The notes below the pieces were generated by a model, which worked only from the letters and a program-made list of their open reading frames with translations, had not been told where the DNA came from and ran no database searches. From Leptolyngbya sp. SIO4C5 (GTDB lineage Bacteria; Cyanobacteriota; Cyanobacteriia; Phormidesmidales; Phormidesmidaceae), in the NCBI GenBank assembly GCA_010671965.1, contig JAAHIC010000026.1, positions 1 through 15,344 on the forward strand: a DNA stretch of 15,344 bases. The letters run 5' to 3'. Position numbers and translations under genes: made by a program. Positions within the stretch are counted from its first letter, which is position 1. Each line of letters starts with the position of its first letter. Positions 5,248-12,339 of this stretch are shown here, piece by piece.

Positions 5248-8200
5248 GATGCTTTGATTTTTCCTTTTTCAGGCGGATCAGTAACTGAGAGAAGCGATCG
5301 CCCCTCAACTGGAGAGAGCGGAGGTGGGGCTAAAGGTGGAGCCGAATATCTGGTGGTACAAATTTGTTTATTAGGGGGACTTAGCAAATCTGTACCACCT
5401 CCCAGAGCTTGCTTGCGAGCTGCTACAAGCTTCTGCCAGAGCGGAATAGCAGTTACGCTGTATGCCCACTGCCGCCCGTGCTCACCGCTAACCTTGCGAA
5501 GGCGAGCCACTACTAGACCTAGCTTCCGCAGGATTTTGTTAGCGATCGCCACCGAGGATTGATCCTCCGTGCAGCTCAGCCGCCAATAGCGCTTGATCTC
5601 AGATGAAAAATGTAGCGCGATCGCCTTCATCTCTTCCGCGATCGCACATCCTGGCTCCACCTCTCCCTTAACTAGAAGCACTTCAGCCAAGGGCTTGAAT
5701 TTGGCCGCTAGCTTTGCCTTAAGAGCGTTTTTTGGAAGTAGGTGAGCAGCTCTGAGTCGCTGCTGCAAAATTTCCCGAGCGGTTTTAATGTCCTCGGCCC
5801 AGAGCGATTCCCAATGATCGGCCTCAGCCCACAGGGCAGCTCCAGGTGCTAGCGGGCCTCTGCTAGGGGTGCCATCGGCTTTAGCATCATGGCGAGGGCA
5901 GAAGATTGCCTCATACCACAGATCAGAGTTATCCCAGTTCATTCCGGGAAAACGGGCTGCGGTCAGTACCTTGTTGGCTGCGCAACGCTTTTCGTAGGTA
6001 GCTTCGTTATCACGTAGTATTTGGCAAGCCCATTCAGGGGTATGGATCTCAGGCTGAATTTCAAGCCCCGAATGATAAGAGGCATCTTTTTCCGCGAGCT
6101 GCTCTTTGATGCCTTGCCACAGCTCAGCTATTTCTTTGTTCTTCTCAGCAGAACCGCGCTCTACAGTGTGTCCTGCATCTTCTAAGGCATCTTCTAGCGC
6201 CCTAGCTGCATTGATTTTCTGTGCCCATCGGCGCTGTCTACGGCCTGCCAAATAACATTTGATAGCGTCATCATGAATATCAGCCTCGCTGAGACCAAAG
6301 CCGCCAGCACCGGCGTAGCGGCCAGCCTCTAAGTCAAAATCTCGCTTGATGAGTTTACGGCCAGCAGCTTCACCAGGATCCGGTTGAATGTAATTCGGTA
6401 GCCATACATGCCGCGGTACTGCGGGACGATAGCGGCCTAGTAGCTGCTTGTGGGTATCACCGTCCAGCGACGGAAAGTAGCCCCATACCGCATCAAAATA
6501 GGCATCCTCAGCGGATACGCTGCCCTCGATACTGAGGCCAGTTTTGCCGCTAGGGGTGAGGATGACAAGCTGGGGCGATCGCCCTCTTAACCACAGATCA
6601 GGCTCCTCAAAAAACTTAGTGTAGCGTCCGCCCTCATTGGTGGTGCTGTCGATGCGCTCGTGATTGATACCAGCATTTTCAGCCCAGTGAGCCAGCCGCC
6701 GCGCTTCAGCCTGCGAGGTAGTGACATACAGTATCCGCTTACCAGCTTTTAGCGCTTCAAGCAGATTACCTCTAAAGCCACTTAGAGGAGTGCCAGCATG
6801 AAGGCTGACGTTCCAGGGCTGCGGCTCTTTCTGGTGGCTGACTATATGAGTTTCAGCAGCACCTGAGAGCGTCTTAACTAGACCGATAGTATCTGCATCT
6901 AGCCCGTCCTCTGCCAGGGCGATCGCGCCATTAGCCGCTGCCCTCTGCATCAGCTCAATCATGTCCTCCCAACGCTCAGCCCATTTTTCCTTAAGCGTGC
7001 CGCCCTCAGCAGCGTCATTCAGGGTCTGGGCCGCCTCATCGATGACTAGCAGCAATGGGGCATCTTGAGGGATGAGCTGCTTGACCCGGTGAGCAGAGTT
7101 TGGGCAGGCCGCAATACCGCCGCGATGCCGAATGTCGGCCATGAGTGCTTGCTGGCTCACCGCATCGGTGTGGTAATCGTGAATGTGCGGAAGCCCCCAT
7201 GCTTTGGCTGCCTGCTGACCCAGTGAATTGAGCGGCGTGAGCGTCACTACAATTCCACCGGCAGCCACCCAGGGCCGTACCCAATCCAAGCCCATGCGGT
7301 AGGTTTTACCGCTGTTCATTGTGGCTGAAAGAGCATGAATAGCCCCTCGCTTGAGGTTGGGCAGCGGGGGCAGGTATTCACCTGTCGTTCTCCGATCTGC
7401 CTTCAGCGATCGCGCCTGCAAGATACTTCTAGACTTACGAACAGCCGCCAGCCGCCGCCACTGCTTGAGCGTTAGAGCTTTTTCTATGACGTTGCTGAGC
7501 CAGCTAAAGCGTTGCTCGACCGGCTGAGCCACCAGGACATCATCAACCCCCTTACCCTCGGCAGTATCCCAGACAAGGTATTCCACCTCGCTGCCTGCCG
7601 CCTTGATAGCTTGGCCCAAATACTGTCCCTGTCGGGCTACGTCTACCTGAGTTCTAAGCTTTTCGTCTTGGTCAAAACAGATGAGAATCTGCCGCCCATC
7701 GCAGAACTGTGCTAGCTCAGGCCACAATTTGTTGTTGCCCTTTGGGTGCCATTGGCTAATCCCGCGAATGGCAATCGCGGGCTGGCCTTGCTCTACTAGA
7801 CCCAGAGCTTTCTTAAAACCCTCAGTCAAGACGACCGGAATTCCGGAACGCTTAACAGCTTTCCAAAACGGTTCTCCCTCTAAACGGTTGATACCGTAGC
7901 GAGCTGAGATCGCTTCCCAAGCTGACTCAATATCTGGCAAGATAGGCCGCGATTCAGCGCCGGGGGGTGTTTCATACTTGATCTGGTCGCCATCAGCATC
8001 AATGCGGGGCTGCTTCGGCTTGGCGTAACCTACGCGACCCGGTGAGCCATCAGCATTGATGCCATAGGTAATCCATGCGCCTTGCTTCAGATGCTTGTAG
8101 CGTTCCAAAAGCCGTGCATTACTAGCAGTCAGATAGCTCTGGTTTTTCTGGCGAGCTGCGATCGCATCTTCCAGAAATTCAACTACTGCCTCCTCACCTT

Positions 8201-8300
8201 CAATCCAGCGCACGTTGGCGAAGGCCAGTTCTGGAGAAATAGCGCTAGCTTCAAATTCGGCTAGCCACGGAGTTGCGGTAGATAGAGAGGTAGGTATCAT
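5244..8300 (-). CDS. Plasmid replication protein, CyRepA1-like primase-helicase
   Basis: A 1018-aa two-part replication protein. The N-terminal third contains a TOPRIM-type primase region of the DUF3854 kind: VVLTEGFKKA (E160), ICFDQDE (D210, D212) and GKGVDDVL (about 249-256). A superfamily helicase module follows: P-loop TMNSGKT (327-333), Walker B LLLVIDEAA (D421, E422), a conserved ILTPSGKTGLS (580-590) and the arginine-finger-like QLLGRYRPA (619-627). The combination of DUF3854/TOPRIM with a helicase matches the CyRepA1 replication proteins of cyanobacterial plasmids such as pCC5.2 of Synechocystis. It presumably initiates plasmid replication by priming and unwinding at the origin. The C-terminal 100-150 residues may be a winged-helix DNA-binding part (SVAIANKILRKLGLVVARLRK). 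The ATG at 8300 overlaps the helicase stop (ATGA) and has GAGGTGAGG just upstream. Family naming is from motif recognition. Confidence 0.85.
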   Translation of the reverse strand: MIPTSLSTATPWLAEFEASAISPELAFANVRWIEGEEAVVEFLEDAIAARQKNQSYLTASNARLLERYKHLKQGAWITYGINADGSPGRVGYAKPKQPRIDADGDQIKYETPPGAESRPILPDIESAWEAISARYGINRLEGEPFWKAVKRSGIPVVLTEGFKKALGLVEQGQPAIAIRGISQWHPKGNNKLWPELAQFCDGRQILICFDQDEKLRTQVDVARQGQYLGQAIKAAGSEVEYLVWDTAEGKGVDDVLVAQPVEQRFSWLSNVIEKALTLKQWRRLAAVRKSRSILQARSLKADRRTTGEYLPPLPNLKRGAIHALSATMNSGKTYRMGLDWVRPWVAAGGIVVTLTPLNSLGQQAAKAWGLPHIHDYHTDAVSQQALMADIRHRGGIAACPNSAHRVKQLIPQDAPLLLVIDEAAQTLNDAAEGGTLKEKWAERWEDMIELMQRAAANGAIALAEDGLDADTIGLVKTLSGAAETHIVSHQKEPQPWNVSLHAGTPLSGFRGNLLEALKAGKRILYVTTSQAEARRLAHWAENAGINHERIDSTTNEGGRYTKFFEEPDLWLRGRSPQLVILTPSGKTGLSIEGSVSAEDAYFDAVWGYFPSLDGDTHKQLLGRYRPAVPRHVWLPNYIQPDPGEAAGRKLIKRDFDLEAGRYAGAGGFGLSEADIHDDAIKCYLAGRRQRRWAQKINAARALEDALEDAGHTVERGSAEKNKEIAELWQGIKEQLAEKDASYHSGLEIQPEIHTPEWACQILRDNEATYEKRCAANKVLTAARFPGMNWDNSDLWYEAIFCPRHDAKADGTPSRGPLAPGAALWAEADHWESLWAEDIKTAREILQQRLRAAHLLPKNALKAKLAAKFKPLAEVLLVKGEVEPGCAIAEEMKAIALHFSSEIKRYWRLSCTEDQSSVAIANKILRKLGLVVARLRKVSGEHGRQWAYSVTAIPLWQKLVAARKQALGGGTDLLSPPNKQICTTRYSAPPLAPPPLSPVEGRSLLSVTDPPEKGKIKAS

Positions 8301-9718
8301 GCCTCACCTCCCTCTTGCTGCTCTTGCCAGCGAAACAACGCCCACTTCGACCTATAGCCCCTGTATTGGGCATATCGAAGCCATATGAAGAAAGGCGGCT
8401 TCAGTTCCAGCAGACGATGATAAATCCAGCCGGGGTTATACCCCTTGATCATTTGCGTGAAGAGCAAGTCTTCATAAATCCGCCGCCATTCAGCCATCGG
8501 ATCAGAGCTGATTTCTTCAAGTTGATCCTCGCTTTCAGTAATAATCAGCTCTTGTAGCTCCGACTCTTCTATTTGCCCATCTGAAAGCGATCGCACTTCC
8601 CGATTTTGAGTCTCAACTCCTTCTAGGGTCCAGACCCTAGGCCGTGTCGGCAGACCGTGAAGCCTCCAATTATTTGTGTGATCGAGGATTATGGCGTGGT
8701 CTTTGCCGGGGGCTGGCCTGAGTGCCCTACCTACCATCTGTAGCCACTTCACCAGTGACTTAGTAGGCTTGGCAATCTGAACTGCTTCAATCGCGGGGAT
8801 ATCTAGCCCCTCATCGAATAAGCTGCAATTCGTGAGTACCTTCACTTCACCAATTGCAAATCGCCTTAGAATGGCTTCCCGGTCGCTGGCCGGTGTCCTG
8901 CCGTCAAGGTGCTGAGCTGCTATGCCAGCCGCCCGATACTGGGCAGCGATAGCCTTTGAATGCGAAACATTAATAGCAAAAACAAGGCATCGGGAAGCAG
9001 GACAGCGTTGTTGGTACGCGCTAACCAAGTCGCCAGCTAGCTGGACAATGTTGTTCTCACGAGCCACGTCACCAGCTGAATAGTCTCCCTGCCGCGTCCT
9101 GACCCCTTCGGTGCTCATTGGGTTTGAGGAAGCGAATAGCTTGAAGCGACTGAGGTAGCTTTGCTCAATTAGCTCAGCGACAGTGGGGCCGCAAACTAAG
9201 AAATCAAATAGGTCTGAGAATCCTGTGCCATCTAGTCTGGATGGAGTAGCGGTAAGCCCGAGCACGTAGGAATCCGGGAAAGCATCAAGTACCTTCCGGT
9301 AGCTCGCGGCTGGGGTATGGTGAGCCTCATCAATCAGCACTGCGCCAAAGCTTTCAAAGGAACTGAGCCGCGTGGGGAGCGATTGAAGCGAGGCGATTTG
9401 AATTTGAGCGTCCGGCTCTAATGGATAGCCAGCCAGAATAAGCCCAGTTGAAGCGCCGGTGGTGCGCGCGATTTTTTCGGCGGCCTGAAATACCAACTCC
9501 TTTCGGTGGGCTAGAAACAGGATCCTCTCGCCACGCTTGGCAAATTCTAAAGCGATCGCCGCTGCAAGTAAGGTCTTCCCCCCACCTGTGGGGAGCTGGG
9601 CCAAGCCTCGCCTGTGGTGTGCCCACTGCTCAAGAATGGCTTTAAGTAACCTTTCCTGGTAATCTCGCAACGCTGGCGGCTGAGCTGGCTTGAGCTTTTG
9701 TGTTGAGGGAGTCTTCAT
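8297..9718 (-). CDS. DEAH-box SF2 helicase (type III restriction/XPB-like)
   Basis: A 473-aa superfamily 2 helicase. From the ATG at 9718: Q-like LRDYQ (about 18-20), Walker A PTGGGKT (43-49), motif Ia LAHRKEL (69-75), Walker B LIDEAHH (D130-H133), motif III LTATPSR (155-161), and in the second RecA domain HLDGRTP (270-276) and motif VI QMVGRALRP (327-335). This is the layout of the ResIII/SSL2 ATP-dependent DNA helicases found on phages and plasmids. No nuclease domain is fused. The open frame extends 10 codons further, but the ATG at 9718 has GGAGGG seven bases upstream and overlaps the previous stop codon (ATGA), so I chose it. It overlaps the CyRepA1-like gene by four bases, so it probably helps the replication protein open or remodel DNA. 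Confidence 0.92.
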   Translation of the reverse strand: MKTPSTQKLKPAQPPALRDYQERLLKAILEQWAHHRRGLAQLPTGGGKTLLAAAIALEFAKRGERILFLAHRKELVFQAAEKIARTTGASTGLILAGYPLEPDAQIQIASLQSLPTRLSSFESFGAVLIDEAHHTPAASYRKVLDAFPDSYVLGLTATPSRLDGTGFSDLFDFLVCGPTVAELIEQSYLSRFKLFASSNPMSTEGVRTRQGDYSAGDVARENNIVQLAGDLVSAYQQRCPASRCLVFAINVSHSKAIAAQYRAAGIAAQHLDGRTPASDREAILRRFAIGEVKVLTNCSLFDEGLDIPAIEAVQIAKPTKSLVKWLQMVGRALRPAPGKDHAIILDHTNNWRLHGLPTRPRVWTLEGVETQNREVRSLSDGQIEESELQELIITESEDQLEEISSDPMAEWRRIYEDLLFTQMIKGYNPGWIYHRLLELKPPFFIWLRYAQYRGYRSKWALFRWQEQQEGGEA

Positions 9719-9948
9719 GCTATTTCCCTCCGTTGCTGGCGCTGCCAACGCTGGACGATGCGCCGCTGTTGATTGTGGAGCTGTTTGCCTTTCGCTTGGG
9801 CAATCAGCAGCGCTTTGGCTTTGCGAGATAGCCTGCTGTTCGGGGTGTGTTTTTCCGGCAGCGCTCTGGAAAATTTGCCGGAATCGATGCGTTTGCTTAG
9901 AATCAAATCAGGTGTGCCCGCTCGCCCGCGAGCATTACTTTCTTTCAT
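9715..9948 (-). CDS. Small basic protein heading the replication operon, 77 aa
   Basis: I do not recognise this protein. From the ATG at 9948 it is 77 residues with about 20 Lys/Arg, for example LSRKAKALLIAQAKGKQ and RRIVQRWQRQQRREIA, and it likely binds nucleic acid. GAGG lies about 11 bases upstream. The frame remains open upstream to a TTG at 10092 (125 aa), but that version has no ribosome-binding site and would translate through the two leader hairpins, so the shorter form is preferred. One caution: the shared hairpin loops give a repeated peptide in that frame (LQIFSPRR and LQISPRR, 54 bp apart), so coding use cannot be excluded. It overlaps the helicase start (ATGA) and is the first gene of the leftward operon. 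It may be an accessory or copy-control factor for replication; this is inference from position. Confidence 0.55.
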   Translation of the reverse strand: MKESNARGRAGTPDLILSKRIDSGKFSRALPEKHTPNSRLSRKAKALLIAQAKGKQLHNQQRRIVQRWQRQQRREIA

Positions 9949-9984
9949 CGGATTGTTTTCCTCAGTGTGTGGACAATCCCTCCG

Positions 9985-10036
9985 AGAAACCGACTTTGTC
10001 CTACGGGGTGAGATCTGAAGGACTTGGTCGGTTTCT
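9985..10036 (-). promoter_or_regulatory. Leader hairpin B of the replication operon
   Basis: Outer arms AGAAACCGAC (9985-9994) and GTCGGTTTCT (10027-10036) form a perfect 10-bp stem, with an inner GTCC/GGAC stem across a 3x3 internal loop. The terminal loop on the - strand is TTCAGATCTCACCCCGTA. It lies 37 bases before the first gene of the operon. A DnaA-box-like TTGTCCACA (- strand, 9976-9968) sits between this hairpin and the start codon. On the + strand the outer stem runs into five Ts. Confidence 0.6.
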
Positions 10037-10046
10037 TTTTGGAAGG

Positions 10047-10085
10047 ATAGGCATCTACGGGGTGAGAAAATCTGAAGATGCCTAT
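10047..10085 (-). promoter_or_regulatory. Leader hairpin A of the replication operon
   Basis: Arms ATAGGCATCT (10047-10056) and AGATGCCTAT (10076-10085) form a perfect 10-bp stem. On the - strand the loop is TCAGATTTTCTCACCCCGT. The loop is nearly the same as that of hairpin B, apart from a three-base insertion, while the stems share no sequence. This points to a structured RNA (or cruciform) element present in two copies upstream of the replication genes. Confidence 0.6.
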
Positions 10086-10162
10086 AGCTCAATAGATAAC
10101 GCTGATCAAAAGGTTTGCTAAAACTATTTTTTTTCGCTGTAAACCCTTGCTATACCTGGGCT

Positions 10163-10837
10163 CTACCTCCAACTTTTTTTTAAATTACTTTTGCGCCCTT
10201 GCCTCATCTCTTTCGGGCGTCCCTCTGTAGCACAAAATGCTTTAACTTTTCTGCTCTCTGTTAGAGCAGCTTTTCTCGACTTGACAAAAGGTTTGTAGAT
10301 TTGACTATTGAAGCGCCCGTTTCCCTCTGCAATAGGAATAACCAGCTCAAACAACTGCCAAGTAGCCCTTTTGCTAGGCGTAAAGGGGTTTTGATAGTTA
10401 GCAAGCTGCCTGTTCTCATTAGCTGTCCTGTTGACTAAGTCAGTCTTGGTTTTGACAGTTCCTTCTGAGCCCTCGCTCCATATACAGCCGTAAACCTCGC
10501 GCTCTAAAAGGATTTCACAAAACCATATCGCTGGATGTTTATAGCCTAGATTGTTAAACGTGAAAGCGTTGGATACTAGTGAAAGCAAATCTGAAAGGAG
10601 AACTCCTTGAGCTTTATAGAACGGCTTACAGCCTTGTGGTAAGGCTCTAATCTTGATCCGCCGCCTGCCAAGCATTGCTTCAAGCATATGGAGTGTAGAA
10701 AGTTCCATAAACTGCTGAAAAAAAGTATCAAACTCTGATTCCGCAAACGGAGTGTTTAATAGTCGGCAAATGCAGGCTGTCAGCGCTGGATCTTTATATG
10801 TTTTGGCAACGACTTGAATAATATGGGTTGTTTGCAT
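10163..10837 (-). CDS. Hypothetical protein, 224 aa, HIP1-poor
   Basis: I do not recognise this protein. The ATG at 10837 has AGGTGA with a suitable gap upstream; a TTG at 10855 in the same frame is less likely. The N-terminal half is helical with Cys residues (ALTACICRLLNTPFAESEFD, FFQQFMELSTLHMLEAMLG), then a basic patch GRRRIKIRALPQG. The middle has an aromatic segment (FTFNNLGYKHPAIWFCEILL) and the tail is very basic (RKAALTESRKVKAF, KKSWR), suggesting nucleic-acid binding. The gene is more AT-rich than its neighbours and contains no GCGATCGC, unlike most of the window, so it may be a more recent arrival. An eight-A run lies close to the stop codon. Gap to the upstream coiled-coil gene is 18 bases. 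Confidence 0.7.
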   Translation of the reverse strand: MQTTHIIQVVAKTYKDPALTACICRLLNTPFAESEFDTFFQQFMELSTLHMLEAMLGRRRIKIRALPQGCKPFYKAQGVLLSDLLSLVSNAFTFNNLGYKHPAIWFCEILLEREVYGCIWSEGSEGTVKTKTDLVNRTANENRQLANYQNPFTPSKRATWQLFELVIPIAEGNGRFNSQIYKPFVKSRKAALTESRKVKAFCATEGRPKEMRQGRKSNLKKSWR

Positions 10838-10855
10838 GCGATCACCTATTGCCAA

Positions 10856-11215
10856 CTAGCTAGTTACTCTCTGCTCAACAAGCATCGAGACTATCCGCGT
10901 CAGATTTTCAGCAGTGGCCGCTTGCCGTTCAGCGGTCGCTGATTGTCGCTCGGTTAAGTTTGCCAGGTAATCTAACCGCTTATCTAACGCTTCCATCCGC
11001 TTATCAAAGGCTTCCATCCGCTCTACAGTCGCATTCTCGAAACGGGTGATCTGCTCTGAGAGGTTAGCAATCTGAGTAGCGATCGCCTCTATCAACTCAC
11101 TGGCTCGCTTCAGATTTTGGTCAATAGCGTCCATCCGAACAGAGTGCAGCTCGCCCGATCGTTCAATGCGGTCAAGCTGGCGCTGTAGGTCAGATTTTGG
11201 TTCTTTTGCTGGCAT
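10856..11215 (-). CDS. Coiled-coil protein, 119 aa, next to Uma2
   Basis: The ATG at 11215 (product begins MPAKEPKSDLQRQLDRIERS) has AGGAG eight bases upstream, and that site overlaps the TAG of the Uma2 gene, so translation is likely coupled. A GTG at 11263 in the same frame lies inside Uma2 and is less likely. Nearly the whole protein is predicted helix with heptad character: MEAFDKR, MEALDKR, LDYLANL, and the degenerate repeats QSATAER, QAATAEN. There is no catalytic motif, signal peptide or membrane segment. It probably forms a dimer or trimer. Partnership with the Uma2 protein is suggested only by the operon position. Confidence 0.72.
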   Translation of the reverse strand: MPAKEPKSDLQRQLDRIERSGELHSVRMDAIDQNLKRASELIEAIATQIANLSEQITRFENATVERMEAFDKRMEALDKRLDYLANLTERQSATAERQAATAENLTRIVSMLVEQRVTS

Positions 11216-11226
11216 TGCGATCGCTC

Positions 11227-11823
11227 CTAACCTGTAAGCATTTCGTTGGCTGTCAATCTCCACTCTGGCAGCACTTCAGACTTCACCGCCTCTTCATCCT
11301 GAAACTCACCCAGCAGCCGGTACATACGGCCATCAAGCACCCAGACAGCAACATAACTGTCTACAGGATTGACTACCCAATACTCAGGTACTTTGGCATC
11401 GGCATAATCAGCTCGCTTATCGTAGGTGTCAATCTTCACGGTGCCAGGGCTAACAACTTCGATGGCAATCATCGGTGGGTTGTCTCGTAGGAAGAGAGCC
11501 TTAGTTTGGGCCTCTACCTGCTGCCATTGTTCATTGCTGGCAACCACCAAGTCAGGGTCACGGACACTATCGCGTCTGCCGACCTGTGGGATCTGGATAC
11601 CTGGGCCGGAGAAGCAAACGAGGTCTAACCCGTTGTCGTCGATGTGGTCATCAAGCTTTCGGCCTAGCCGCTTCACGATTTTGATGTGCAATGCACCTGG
11701 CTCAGCCATCTCAACAATCTCACCATCGACAAACTCAGTCTTCCGCCCGTCATAGGGCAGTAATAGGTACTGCTCAAAAGTCAGCCTTTTAGGGATTGGG
11801 GGTGCTGTTGACGTCTTAGTCAT
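11227..11823 (-). CDS. Uma2-family (DUF820) restriction-endonuclease-like protein
   Basis: A 198-aa protein with the Uma2/DUF820 pattern: N-terminal LTFEQYLLLPYDGRKTEFVDGE given here in part as FEQYLLLP and TEFVDGEIVEM (29-39), then RDPDLVV (88-94), IAIEVVSPG (119-127) and KRADYADAKVPEYWVV (136-151). D91, E122 and the lysine at about 136 are candidates for the PD-(D/E)XK-like catalytic residues. The family is strongly expanded in cyanobacteria; a nuclease role is inferred from fold, and most members have no known target. The start is ATG at 11823. The gene is preceded by a ribbon-helix-helix gene and followed by a coiled-coil gene, all leftward, so they may form one operon. Confidence 0.9.
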   Translation of the reverse strand: MTKTSTAPPIPKRLTFEQYLLLPYDGRKTEFVDGEIVEMAEPGALHIKIVKRLGRKLDDHIDDNGLDLVCFSGPGIQIPQVGRRDSVRDPDLVVASNEQWQQVEAQTKALFLRDNPPMIAIEVVSPGTVKIDTYDKRADYADAKVPEYWVVNPVDSYVAVWVLDGRMYRLLGEFQDEEAVKSEVLPEWRLTANEMLTG

Positions 11824-11895
11824 GGCTCATTCGCCTTCCGACAATTCATAAGGGTCAATATCGTTGTCTCTAAGCAGTTGCTCAAAGCAATCACT

Positions 11896-12099
11896 CTACT
11901 GCTTAGGTTTTGTCTCAGCAGTTGTCTCAGCCTGAAGAATTTCGCCTGAGTCTTTCAGCTTCTCAACATACAACTCAAGAGCGATCGCCGCTGCAGTAGC
12001 TAGCGGCTGTCCCCTCTTATCTGCCCATCGCTGCAAGTCGTCTGCAACGGTGTCGGGCAGTGTGACATACACACGCTTTGGCACAATTTCAAATCCCAT
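11896..12099 (-). CDS. Small ribbon-helix-helix (CopG-like) protein, 67 aa
   Basis: The 67-aa product has a beta strand KRVYVTLP, helix 1 DTVADDLQRWADKRG, and helix 2 LATAAAIALELYVEKLKD, which is the ribbon-helix-helix pattern of CopG/Arc-type DNA-binding proteins. The ATG at 12099 has GAGG about eight bases upstream. Such proteins often repress their own operon or act as antitoxins; the operon mate is the Uma2 gene. The stop is TAG, but the same frame continues for 22 plausible codons (11895-11830, ending FEQLLRDNDIDPYELSEGE) to a TGA at 11829-11827, three bases before the Uma2 ATG. The natural protein may therefore be about 90 aa, with the UAG a nonsense change or a readthrough point. Confidence 0.72.
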   Translation of the reverse strand: MGFEIVPKRVYVTLPDTVADDLQRWADKRGQPLATAAAIALELYVEKLKDSGEILQAETTAETKPKQ

Positions 12100-12180
12100 C
12101 TTTTACCTCAAATATACTCTCCGACAGGTTTTTAGCAACTTTTTAGCCACTTATTTGAAATTAGCCTCTAATTAACATGC

Positions 12181-12208
12181 TTGACAGTAACTAATTTGAT
12201 GCTAGCAT
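12181..12208 (+). promoter_or_regulatory. Promoter for the actin-type partition operon
   Basis: A perfect -35 TTGACA (12181-12186), a 16-base spacer, and a -10-like TAGCAT (12203-12208; four of six match TATAAT). Dyads around it (ACATGC at 12175-12180 opposite GCATGT at 12205-12210; CATGT/ACATG at 12206-12218) may be operator sites. The TYTGCC repeat array begins about 20 bases downstream. Confidence 0.5.
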
Positions 12209-12228
12209 GTCTGACATGAGCAAACAAG

Positions 12229-12275
12229 TTTGCCTAAGTCTGCCGCATCTGCCAGATTTGCCAAGCCAGTTTGCT
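12229..12275 (+). promoter_or_regulatory. parC-like direct repeats (TYTGCC), first cluster
   Basis: The hexamer T(T/C)TGCC occurs at 12229, 12239, 12248 and 12257, with a degenerate TTTGCT at 12270. The spacing is 10, 9, 9 and 13 bases, close to one helical turn. The array lies between the promoter and the ParM-like gene, which is where parC iterons bound by ParR lie in actin-type partition systems such as R1 par. A short inverted repeat GCAAAC/GTTTGC (12220-12233) overlaps its left edge. Confidence 0.6.
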
Positions 12276-12339
12276 AGGGGCTGACTCATTGCAACGCTAC
12301 CTAAAGCCCCATCAGCTAAAGCATTCAGAGGATTTCTCA

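Noticed and set aside
7036..7284. 82-codon - strand frame inside the CyRepA1-like gene
   Set aside because: Same strand but different frame from a well-supported gene with continuous motifs; no start signal of its own.
10076..10120. Similarity of TATAGCTCAATAGATAACGC to a tRNA D-arm
   Set aside because: The GCTC stem has no matching GAGC, and no anticodon arm, T-arm (GGTTCGANTCC) or acceptor pairing follows. The first bases also belong to the leader hairpin.
9690..10121. A 143-codon + strand open frame across the head of the replication operon
   Set aside because: Antisense to the small basic gene and the leader; Cys-rich shadow composition and no supporting ribosome-binding site.
12271..12339. 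TTG at 12271 as start of the ParM-like gene
   Set aside because: No ribosome-binding site, and it lies in the repeat array; ATG 12340 has AGAGGA upstream.
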